Shown: positions 13,496 through 24,200 of the stretch, in pieces
How the letters are laid out: each line of letters starts with the position of its first letter
Position numbering within the stretch: position 1 is the stretch's first letter
Source: Dastarcus helophoroides
Lineage: Eukaryota > Arthropoda > Insecta > Coleoptera > Bothrideridae
Assembly: GCA_028583605.1 (NCBI GenBank)
Contig: CM053328.1
Location: 1,094,501 to 1,158,500, forward strand
Reading direction: 5' to 3'
DNA: 64,000 nt
The notes under the pieces: generated by a model
The model's input: the letters and a program-made list of their open reading frames with translations, nothing else
Databases searched by the model: none
Told to the model about the DNA's origin: nothing
Position numbers and translations under genes: made by a program

Positions 13496-15600
13496 ACGGG
13501 GCCGTGCCGTTCTATGATGCAAAGAGACAACCGCCTCAGGCGGCACTTTAAAAAGTGCAGATAAATCAAAATATAATTTGAGCCATTTATTTTTTTATTA
13601 AGTCATAACTTTTTTCTATAACTCTTAATTATTCGGTATTCATGAAAAAAAAAACCGGAAAAAAAGGTTTAATAGTTTTTTCATAAATTTCGAGTTTTTT
13701 CTCGAAATTTTCATTTTTTCTGAAAATTCTAAGTTTACATTTTAAAATACTTATTATTTTCGAGACTAACCTAGACATTTCGAAAAGGAATCGAATTTTG
13801 AAAAATGTTTTTGAAATTTTAAGATCAAAGATGGACAAATAAATCTCGAGAACATAGTCGATATATATTAAAAAGTCAAAAATAAAAGTTTAAAGTCAAA
13901 ATTTCAAGAGAAATTTGACAGTTAAATCTGAAAAACTACAATTCAGAACAAAACCAAAATATGGAAAACAATAATGATTTACGTAATATATAAAAAAACA
14001 ACATTTTTAGAATAATATCAAATTGAAAAATAAATTGCATTTATTAGAAAAGACGCGAATTTTTTATTTTCAGGAAAAACTGAGTATTTCTAGAAAGTTA
14101 AACTTTCAAGCCCCAAATTGAAATTTTAGGAAAAATGGGAAAATTGGAACTGAAATCTATCAAAATACATAAAAAAGACAAAATTTACAAAAAAAAAGAA
14201 CTAATAATTTACATTATCTGTACTAATATTATAGAAAGAATTTCTGATCAACTGAAAAACCTAATCATCGAAGCACAGTCTTAACTGCTGCATCCAGAAA
14301 CACGAAATTTGGAAAGAAAATTCCTTTCTTGGTGTAGATGAGCAATAAAGGAACATTTTTGGAAATTCTTCCTTTAAAGGGGACAAAAAGGGGGTGAAGT
14401 TTCAAAATTAGCATGGAGCAGAGTTAATAATGCATTTTAAAACCTAGATTCTCATGTAAATAATTCCAAAAAAAAATTATTAGACTCATGTTTAGGCGAT
14501 TTTAACAACTCGCCCCTTAAAAGCAGAAAAATCAAATTTCGAGTTTGGTTTGGAACTAGACTAATAATAATTTTTTAGGAACTGAAATTTTGTAAAATAA
14601 TCTATGAAAGAAATAATAAAATCCATGTTTCGCCGGTTTTAACAATTCAAGTTCTGAGGGGGTAAAAGAGAGTATCAAAAGTTGGTAATAAATAAAAATA
14701 AAAAAAACATCTTATAACCAAAAAATTTTGGCACCACAAGACAAAATTTTGAAAGATCGAAATTTAAAAAAAATCAAAAATTCATAGAGCAAAATTTTGA
14801 AAAAAAGTAAATTTCAAAAAGTGGCTATTTTAAAAAAGTTAAAAGTTATGAAACCAACACAGAACTTTAAAAAGGTTTAAACTTAAAAAAATCGACACAT
14901 TTAAAACAAATTATTAGAAATTTGGGGTGAAAATTTTAAAAATTCCTTCAAAGAAAAAATTGAAACTGAGAAACGATCGAAAATTTCAAAAATGGTTGGA
15001 ATTTTTGATAAACGTGAAAATTGTAAAAAATAAGTTCAGAATTTGTAGAAAAAAATGACATTTTGAAGAAAATATCGAAATTTTGAAAAAACAATTTAGA
15101 AATATTAAAGACAAAACTGAAAAAACTTTAAATTTTGAAAGATTCCAAATCCTGAAAATTATAAAAATTCCATAAAAAGTAAATATTTTAACAAGTCAAA
15201 ATTTTCCAAAAAAGAAAATTGTTTTAAAAATTAAAATCTTCAAATAAAAGTAAAAACTGAGAAAAATCAAATTTTTGCAAATCGAGCGTAAGTTAAAAAA
15301 GAAAGCGGAAATTACTTACTAATAAAGATCGCGATATTTTTGAAAGTTGAGATTTTGCGATAAAATCAAAATCTCAGAACAGACAAAATTCTCCCAAAAA
15401 GTAAGCTAGGAAAATAAAAATTTTGAAAAAAAATTTGAAATCTTCAAAAAAATTCAAAATCCTGAAAAATCTCAAAATTTTGAAATATTCGAATTTCCAA
15501 AAAAACGAAATTGGAACAAAAAGTAAACATTGTTATTAAACTTTTTTAAAAACTAGATTTTTTTGTAAAAGTTAAAATTTTGAGAAGAGAAAAGTACTTG
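13496..15600. repeat. A-rich degenerate TTCGA/AAATTT array with hAT-like left edge
   Basis: The left edge (13496-13555) carries GGGGCCGTGCCG and the palindrome CCGCCTCAGGCGG, of the kind seen at ends of some hAT elements. Beyond it lie about 2 kb strongly A-rich on the + strand, made of irregular units such as GTCAAAATTTTGAAAAAA. No matching right end or target duplication was found. No gene. Confidence 0.5.
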
Positions 15601-16239
15601 TGCATTACTTGGAATAAAGTGCGCGTATGTTTTATTCCATTATGAGGAAGTTTAAATAAGTTGGTGCGCTAAGAGCTAAGCACTTGGCCTGGCTGCTGTA
15701 CGATTCCTATCAACGGCATCCTCGCGTTATGTAGAAACAATAAACTACGGAGCGCGCATTAAAGTTAGCGCAGTACGCCGCTCCCCCACGGGATGTTGTC
15801 GGATGATGAATACGAGACAGAGTTTGAAGTGAAATATTTATGGTTCATGTGATAAGATTTCTGTTACAACTTTTGTGTCTTAATTTTGTTTCGAAATGAA
15901 GGATGGATTTTCATATCGTCAATCAATTATATTTCGATTATCTAATTATTAACATAAAAATAAGTCATATGAGTTACAAATTTTATTACGTGTAATACAT
16001 CTGCAATCAATCTGGCAGTAGCATATCTTGTTACATCTGTCTACGTTGTCTGTTGTTGTTGTGATTGGCTGATTTGAATGATTTAATTATTTAAACAAAT
16101 TTTAAAATGAGTGACACAGACTGAACACTTTGAAGGTTTAAAGCTATAAATATTCAATCATTTAAATTATTATGAAAACTACGAGAATGTTTTGTGTATT
16201 ATTATTATTATGCATTACTACTTAACGAGGAAAAACAAG
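15601..16239. other. Short unique island between arrays; possible orphan first exon
   Basis: This is the only GC-richer, CpG-containing stretch for several kb (around 15660-15810). An ATG at 15793 opens a short acidic frame (MLSDDEYETEFE) followed by GTGAAA, a weak donor, at 15829. If real, it would be the first coding exon of a gene whose other exons I cannot identify. The remainder is AT-rich with no coding signal. Confidence 0.25.
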
Positions 16240-19200
16240 TAGGGATGCAAACGACAGTTGGATGTTTTGAAAACATCGATATATCGTTTGTAAACATCAA
16301 TGTTTCAACATCGATTCTAAAACATAAAAAATATCGATACATCGTTCAGTTTACAAACGATGTTTGAAAAATCGATGTATCGTATCGTGATGGAATTAGC
16401 GCCATCAGTTGTATAGAATTAATATTGATGATACAAATAACCACACAATTTTGTAACTAGACGCTTGATGGCAGCAGTGTATATTTAACAAAGTGATACT
16501 GAAGCTTAGCGGCAGGCATACAAACAGTACAATTATCTGACAATTCATAGTTTAGATATTTTTATTTGGCAACCTATAAAAAAACACCAATTTTGAAAAA
16601 AAAATGAGAATTTTTAGAAAAGTATTAATTTGAAAACTCGAAACTATAAACAAAATTTTCACAATTATTTACTATTTATTTAATATTTAAAAAAAATTCT
16701 TACCTGTCAACATTTCTAGTTTGAACTTCAAATATTCAGTTCCTTTAAGACAACTTACTTTACATAAATTTCCTTTTTTTGAACTTTTAATTTTGTTAAT
16801 TTCGTATTTTAATTGAAAACCTCTACAAAAAAGTCGAAATTTTCATAAAAAAGATAAACATTTCTAGAAATATACCAATTTTCAAGTTAGAAATAAAAAT
16901 GTCCAAATTAAAACCTAAACAGAATTCTCAAAATTTCGGACCTAATTTCCAAATTTGAAATATTTGAAAAGTTGTCAATTTTTGAATAAATAAATCTTCA
17001 TATTTAATACAAGAAGTTATAAATTTTTATCAAAATTTCTTGTTTAAATTTGAAAATTACATACTTTTTAATTCCAAATGTTCTTAGAAATCTCTAACCT
17101 TTCCTGACATTGTGTATTAAATTTTTATTTTTATAAATTTTATAAATTTTTTCCCCAAATCCGGACTTTAAAAGTTTTATCGAAATTTGTTTTTAATATT
17201 TAAGATTAAAGTGGGAAATTTTGGAACTTTCACTTTAGCCTTTAAATGTTAAAGTTTCCTCCCATGTATGTCTATAATTTCGAAATGTCTGCTTTGTTCG
17301 AAAAATTTAAACTTCAAATGCACTCTTCGGCTCAAAAATGTTTTTTACAAAATTCGACTTTTTCAAAATATCCAGTTTTTTGGAAATCTTGCCTTTTTAT
17401 TGAACATTTTAACTTATTATGAAAATGTCTACATTTTTCAAAATTTCAACTAATTAAAAATTTTCGTATTTTTTTCCGTTTTTTAAAATTTTTAGTTTTT
17501 TGAAAATTTGGAACTTTTTGAAAATTTCGATTTTCAAAAAATTTCGGATTCTTCTAAAAATTTTGAATTTTTAAATTTTTGACTCCTTGGGAAAATTACT
17601 AAGACTCAAAGCTTGGATTTTTTAAGAGTTTGGCATTTTCACAAACTGTTTTGACTTTTATAAAAAGTTTGAGTTTATATAAAAATTTCGAATTGTTTTC
17701 GAAAATTTTAATTTTTTATGAAAATTCAACATTTTTCAAAATTTCAACTTTTAATTTCTTCAAAATGTTAATTTATTTTTCAAAATTGTGGCTTTTTAAA
17801 AAATTTCGAAATTTTTTAGATATTTTTATTTTTTAAAATTCTTTGTATCTTTCTAAACATTTCACTTTTAATCAAAAACTTTCGATTTTTTTTAAAATGT
17901 CAATGTTTTTTAAATTGTCGATTATTTTCTTTTAATTCTGGCGTTATTTTAAAAATTCAACTATTTTGAAAAATTTAGATTTTTTCAAGTCACATTTTTT
18001 CAAAATTTCACCTATTTTTAAAATTTTTGGCTACTTCCCAAAATTTCGAATTTTTCGTTAAATCTTTACTTTTCCAAAATTACATTTTTTTAAGTTAAAT
18101 TAGAATCACTTTTAAAAAAGTTTGGTATTTTTGAAAATTTCATTTTTTCATAAAAAAATTTGAAATTCTCCAGTTGTCTTCAAAATTTCGATTTTGTTTT
18201 TAAACATTTCAATATTTTTCAATTTTCAACAGTATTTAAAAATTTTACCCTCTTTGAAATTTTGACTATTTTACAAAATTTCGACCTTTTTTGAAAATCT
18301 TTACTTTGGTCAAAATTACAATTTATCTTCAGATGAAATTAGTAAAAAAAAATTTCTTTTTTTTGAAAATCGGATATTTTGAAATTTTTTTTAAAATGTT
18401 GTCTTGAACTTTTTTACTATTTCTTTTAGAATTTCCACATTTTTGGAAATTTTGACTTTTATGAAAATGTCGATATTTTTCTAAATTTTAACTTGAAATT
18501 TCGATTCAAAATTCGTCTGTTAAAATTCCGACTTTCTCGAAAATTTGAAATGTTTTCAATTATTTCGTTTTTTAAAAATTTTAGAATTCTTTTTTTTTTA
18601 ATTAATGCGCCTTAAAAATTTTCAAAATTTGATATTTTCTCAAAACTTCGCTTTTTTAAATTCCGTCTTTTATAGTTTGGCATTTTTACAAAATTTTGCC
18701 TGACGTTTAAAAAAAAGTTTTATCGAAATTTAGACTTTTTTTGAAAAACCTGAATTTTTTATGAAAATTTTAACGTTTCAAAATTTAGCCTTTTCTTTTA
18801 AATTTCCGAAGTTTCTCAAAATTTTAAGTTCTGTTTTCAAAATTTTGGGTATTTTAAAAGTTTTGACATTTTTAAAATTCGTAATAAAAATTTGTAATAA
18901 CCGAGATTTTATTTTTATAAATTTTAGTTTTTTCCCGAAATTTGAGTTTTTTTGACATTTCATAAAAAATAATCAAAGAAATTAGGCAAGGAAAGACCAT
19001 CAATCAATAAACAGTGTTAGAAACTTCGAGTTTAAAGGCAAATTGTCGAGTTTTCCTCGAAATTTCAACTTCAATCTCGAAATATCAACTTTTTTCTCGA
19101 AATTCCAGGAGTAAAGTCAAAATTTCGACTTTAATCTCAAATTTCGAGTTTAACCTGAAAATTTCGAGAAAAAAGTCGAAATTTTGGTTATTAAATGGAA

Positions 19201-19645
19201 GTAACTGAACACATCCTACCGTCATCTGTCAATATTGTATGCCTAACCTAATTTTCGTGTATATTTATGGTCGAATGTTCGAGATTAAAGTCGAAATTTT
19301 GACTTTGACCTTAGAATTTCTAGAAAACAGTTGAAATTTCGAAATTGAAGGCGAAATTTCGAGAAAAAAGTCAAAATTTCGACATTGAGTCAAAATTTTG
19401 ACGAAATTTCGAGAAAAAGTGGAAATTCCAATTAAACTCGGAATTAAAAAATTCTTTTTAAATTGATGTCCTTTTCTACACTTTCCGAATTTTGAATTCT
19501 TAAACTCGCAATTAAATATTTAAAAAGCATCAGAAAAACATCGATGTATCGATACCGAATACCGATGTTTAAGACATCGATGTTTCATTTAAAAAAATAT
19601 CGATGTTCAAACATCGATGCTTTTTTGAACGATGTTGCATCCCTA
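16240..19645. mobile_element. Non-autonomous hAT element with TAGGGATGCAA ends and satellite-like core
   Basis: The ends are TAGGGATGCAA (left) and TTGCATCCCTA (right), perfect 11-bp inverted repeats, flanked by a perfect 8-bp duplication AAAACAAG (16232-16239 and 19646-19653). Inside each end lie clusters of ATCGAT/ACATCGATG motifs (16265-16385 and 19530-19630) that could be subterminal transposase-binding repeats. The centre is degenerate A/T array, T-rich on the + strand from about 17100 to 18960 and then rich in TCGAAATTTCGA units up to 19440. No transposase is present. Confidence 0.87.
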
Positions 19646-19653
19646 AAAACAAG

Positions 19654-20236
19654 TACTTAACTGTGAAATGATAAATACTAAATGCGTACGTGTCGGCTGA
19701 TCGATTGCGTTTGCTAATTGTGCCGCTTACAGGCGCCTAACTGCCAATAGTACCGTTATTCACAAAAAAATAGCAGGGCTCATTCTAGGGTCTAATAATT
19801 AATTTGTTGATTTGGTATTTGGTTCTAAATTATAGAAAAAATAGTTCGTTGAATAAACTTCCACCACTAATTATGACATTGTCAGTATGCGTGAAAATTT
19901 GAAGTGTATGTTTGTCAGTGTCAGTATTCTGCATCAGGTTTTAGAAGATTTAATTGTGTTTTTAAAATGAACACCATTTTTATATTAAAAAACGATTGTG
20001 GTATACTTCTACTAGAAGAGAAAGTGAAAATAAAAGAACTAGGTAGGCGTTTGCCAGTGTTAAAATTGGAATAAAAATGTGAAAAATAAATAAATAAATA
20101 AAATACTATTAAATACCACGCCTTACAAAAAGCGTTTGTTTCTCCTAAATTTAACACCTTGCTGCGGCATTGAAGTCACCTAAACTTTAACTATTAATAT
20201 TTTTTGCATCTGCGCACCCCCTGTCGAAAAGTCACC
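19654..20236. other. AT-rich intergenic DNA
   Basis: I see no gene or intact element in this stretch. It may contain the eroded interior of the hAT whose right end lies at 20237. Confidence 0.4.
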
Positions 20237-20247
20237 AGCCGCCACTG
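20237..20247. mobile_element. Orphan right end of a CAGTGGCGGCT-family hAT
   Basis: The sequence AGCCGCCACTG is identical to the right end of the full element at 40949-44787, and CACCCCC lies just inside it as in that element. No matching left end with an 8-bp duplication of the following TGTACCAC was found upstream, so the left part is lost or eroded. Confidence 0.55.
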
Positions 20248-20260
20248 TGTACCACTAGTC

Positions 20261-20602
20261 ATAAGGCGGTGCATGTGGTTTATGCGCCACATTTTTCTCT
20301 GCCAGTACGCCAATACCTGAATGAACATTTTCCTCACCGGTGGATTGGGCGTGGCAGTGAATTTGTTTGGCCACCTAGGAGTCTAGATTTGAACCCCATT
20401 GACTTCTCAATATAGTCACAAATGAAGGACATGGTTTACAAAGAAACAATTAATTCCAACGAAGAATTACGACAGAAAATTCAGGAAGCTGCTAATATTA
20501 TTAAAAATAATCGACAAATGATATTTAATATTCAAAGATCTTTCATGATACGCCTTACAAAGTGTATTGAAGTGGAAGGTGGTCATTTTAAGCATTTACT
20601 TT
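20261..20602 (+). pseudogene. Truncated Tc1/mariner-superfamily transposase
   Basis: Translation gives APHFSLPVRQYLNEHFPHRW and then WPPRSLDLNPIDF, the C-terminal catalytic part of a DDE transposase of the insect Tc1/mariner type, ending in GGHFKHLL and TGA at about 20600. An in-frame TAG follows NPIDFSI near 20413. The N-terminal half, including the DNA-binding domain and first catalytic Asp, is absent. The remnant starts directly after the orphan hAT end at 20247. The C-terminus resembles the one decoded near 48570-48600, so the two transposases are distant relatives. It cannot be functional. Confidence 0.8.
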
Positions 20603-21284
20603 GAAGTTTTCTTTTATTACTGTTACTGATTGTTATTTGTTGCCTTTACTGTTGTTACCTGGCATAGTATTAATTTAAAATAATAAACTCATTTTGCAAC
20701 AAACAAATTCTTTGAATGTTTAAAATGCAAATAACTCAAAAACTGATAGAGTTACATGAAATAAACAAAAGTACCTTTTTTATTCAAAATTGAACTGCCT
20801 TTTAGATTTTCCAGTCATTTTAGCGGTAACTCATTAGGCAAAAAAGATATATTGTAATTTACTTAAGTAACAGGGTGTAACTAACACCCTGTGTAAGTAG
20901 GGCAAAATTCAGCATTAAATTCGTAATTCTTATGCCAAAAAATATAAAGTTGCCAATATTCCAGACGATACTGCTTAAAATTACAAAATTATTAGGAAGT
21001 TTCAAATTAAAATTCCAACTTTGAACACCCTGTACCTCGTAAACCTGCAACATTTGTATGAGGCATGTTAAGCTCAATCACCATATTTTGGTGTGTAGTA
21101 TCTCCAGTTCAGAGATTGTCCATTCTTAATGAATCGCCCTGTATGTTTTGTGAGGGTTGTAAAGTATTATAAATCGTCACATGACATGTCTCTGTGGTAA
21201 CCTAATTATTTACATTTCAAACAAACTTAGAGCTTGGGTTGATGACTGTTCTTTAGTTATATCATTTTTGTAATCATTAATTTA
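20603..21284. other. Decayed mariner 3' flank and MITE ends before the next gene
   Basis: Around 20875-20895 the palindrome CAGGGTG..CACCCTG and at 21136-21146 the sequence CGCCCTGTATG resemble the ends of Tc1/mariner-type elements (CAGGG next to TA). The region therefore probably holds one or two short non-autonomous copies. The last 100 bases are presumed promoter and 5' UTR of the gene at 21285. Confidence 0.45.
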
Positions 21285-24200
21285 ATGCCATTAAAAGAAG
21301 TTGAAGATATTTTAACCAAATATAAGACTGAAGAAGAAAGGATTGAAAAACTGTTACACAAAAAGTAGGTTCATATTTAATTTTTTAGTTACTTGTCGTT
21401 ATTTTCTCTATAATTGTACTATGTGCGTATAGTGAAGGAAAATTAAATTTCAATGAAAAGACGACAACATCACACAACGTTAGAAGTGCATTCAATTTAG
21501 AAGAAGCTAAGGAACGGAACATGAAAATTCTACAGGTATATATTTTTAAAATCTAAATTCAGTGAAAGCCACTCGCCCCTCCCCCCCCCCAAAAAAACAA
21601 AATAATAAGCTTTATTTTTTTTTTCGTTTTACGACAACTATTTTAAAGTTATGTTATTTCACAACCTACATTTTCAAATTTTAAGATACGTCCGTGACAA
21701 AATATGTTTATTGATCAAACCTATATGCTAAGACAGTGGGACCCAACTCGCAGCTCGCGGGAAGTTGGAAGTTTCAATTTAGGCTGGCGTAAAGGAATAT
21801 TATGTTAGCTATTCAGGGTTCAACGTTTTTATGCATCATTTTTCAAGTTCTATTAATGCAAGTTGCATCCCTGCATCCATTCATTAGTTACACAGTAATG
21901 CTTATCTTGATTAGATTATATGAGTCGTTTCGTGGTTCTTTTTATCCACCCCGCACCTCGACCCAAGGATATCTGTTGTGCATACCCTGATTTAGGCCTG
22001 TCCAGAATCTTTTTTTGGGGAAGGGGGCGATCCTTCTGCTAAAACTGCCTAGTCTTTGTTTGCGTTTAAGTTAGAGCTAAGAAGCCACGGTCCAATACTA
22101 CTTTACTATTAATATTATTATTGTATATAAGTATACTAAAATATAAAAAAATACACTAAAACCATTTCTAGAGTCCAACTCTTCTAACATTCTGACAAAG
22201 TAATTTAACAACGACGTTGCCTATTTATCTTAATTTAATTTCAAAATAAAAACAGATGTGTGGGTAAGATGATAAAATTACTGGAAAGATATTCTTCTTT
22301 TTAAATTTATCTTTAAACTGTCTTCTATAATCTGCTCTTGTGTTTGAAAAATGCCTCTAGAAAGTGCTCTATTTAAAGACATAGTTTAAAGTCCAAAGAA
22401 GGTTTCACCCCTTTACCACATCGGCAATTAAATAAATAATTACGCGATACGTATTTCGCCAGCAGAACTGGCATTTTCAAGCGCACTAATCTTAAAAGAT
22501 TAGCAAAAGATGCATCGACGTCATCTGCATTGAGATTCAAATCGATATATAGTTTAAAGTCAGCTAGAGAAAAATCTTTTTTTTTAATTTTCTTCAAATT
22601 TCAATTAAATTCATAATTTTAACTTTTACCTCAATTTAAAGTTTGCACCCGAACATTTAAAATTTGGATATTCTTTCCTAAATTCTGGAAGATTAGATGT
22701 TTTTTTTTAAGTTTTAGTTTCCTTTCAGCATCCAACTCTTTTTCTAACTGGCAACAACTTTAATTCCTACGTTTTTTATTGTGGGCAATTTTTGGAAATT
22801 ATTGTTGCCGTCTGAATTTGCAAGGTCGAAATGCATCTGATTTTTCCGAATTTCGATAAAAAGTTTTTGCTATAAATTTATTTATCTTTTTTTTTAAGTT
22901 TTACCTTTAATCTCAAAATTTCGACCTTTTTTGGAAATTTTCAATTTGAATTAGATTTTTTGTTAAATGCGAAGTATATTAATACTTTCACTTTTTTTCT
23001 CAAAATTCAAAGTTTAAAATCTTGAAATATTTTTAAATATTTTTTTTAAACTTCGATTCTTTCTAGAAACCTGGAAATATAGCCAAAATTTTTGTGAAAA
23101 ATTTCAGATATCGAAATTCTGAACTTAATCTTGAGTTTTTTGAATTTGGAATTTTAATTCGAAATGTCTAGAAAAGTCTACATTTAGAATGGACAAACTC
23201 GTTCTAGAAAAAGTTTAATTACGACCGTGTTTATACTTAAAAATAACCAGAACTCATTAATAAACATTTCCGAAAATATTAACTTTTTTTTAGAAATTTT
23301 GAATTTCCGAACAAAAAGTGAGATATGTTTGAACTCGAAATTTTTATTTTTTTAAATTCGAAATTTTAGAAATAAGTTGACATTTATAATTACTCATTCT
23401 CTAAATCCGAAGAAAAAAGAAGCTATAATTTTTGAAAAAAAAGGTTTGAAGTCAAAATTTTCTAAAAAAATCTCTTATTTCCAAAAGATAAAATCTATTA
23501 ACAAAAACTAATAACACTCAACACTTTGTCTTGAAACAAAATTCAAAAAATAAACTTTGATTTTCCTCAAATTGAAATACAAAACTTGTCCCCTGAAACT
23601 AAGAAAGATTAAAAAACACAACAAACGCTACACCTTTTAGTGTTTTCTCAAAATATCCAGGGGATCTTTTTACATTAAATGACTAGAAAAAAAATTCAAA
23701 ATATTTTGAAGAAGTCTGAATTATGAACCAGTGCTAATGTAAAAATTTTGTTATTAATGTCATAAGCTGTTTTTTTTCAAAATTTCGACTTTAATCTTGA
23801 CATTTTTGAACCCGTCGTAAAAGTTTTAAACAATTTTATAAATTTTCTAAAAATATGAATTTAAAGTTGAAATGTCGTGATTAAAAGTAAAAAATGTCTT
23901 AATTAAAGTTAATTAAGATAGAAATTTCAATATTTTGTTGGAGTTTTTCACTTGAAAGTTGAATTTTTGAGAAAAAAGTCGAATTTTCGAAATTGTAATC
24001 GAAATATAAACAAATCAATTTCATAACAAATAATTTCGAAATTTTTTATTATGAACTTAAAACTTTTTGAAAAAATTAAAAATTTCCAATTAAGTTGATG
24101 GGTTACAGTTATTAAAAAAAACCTGAATTTTCCAACTTAAAAATGCTGCAGTTTTGTGTAAAACTCGAAATTTATAAAAGAATCGATATTTTAGACATTT

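Noticed and set aside
16560..19440. Numerous reading frames of 60-70 codons in the arrays (also at 13629, 24404, 37671, 41300, 43768, 60919)
   Set aside because: They are dominated by F, K, N, I, L and S, occur on both strands, have no splice or start context and follow the local A/T repeat composition.
21734..22075. Complete Charlie-like hAT between CAGTGGGACCCAACTCG and a downstream AGCTAAGA
   Set aside because: The flanking 8-mers match at 7 of 8, but the presumed right end does not resemble the inverse of the left end.
22389..22580. Minus-strand frame over the 159-bp repeat (ADDVDASFANLLRLV) as a host gene
   Set aside because: The frame exists in both copies only because the DNA is identical; it runs into array sequence and lacks start and splice context.
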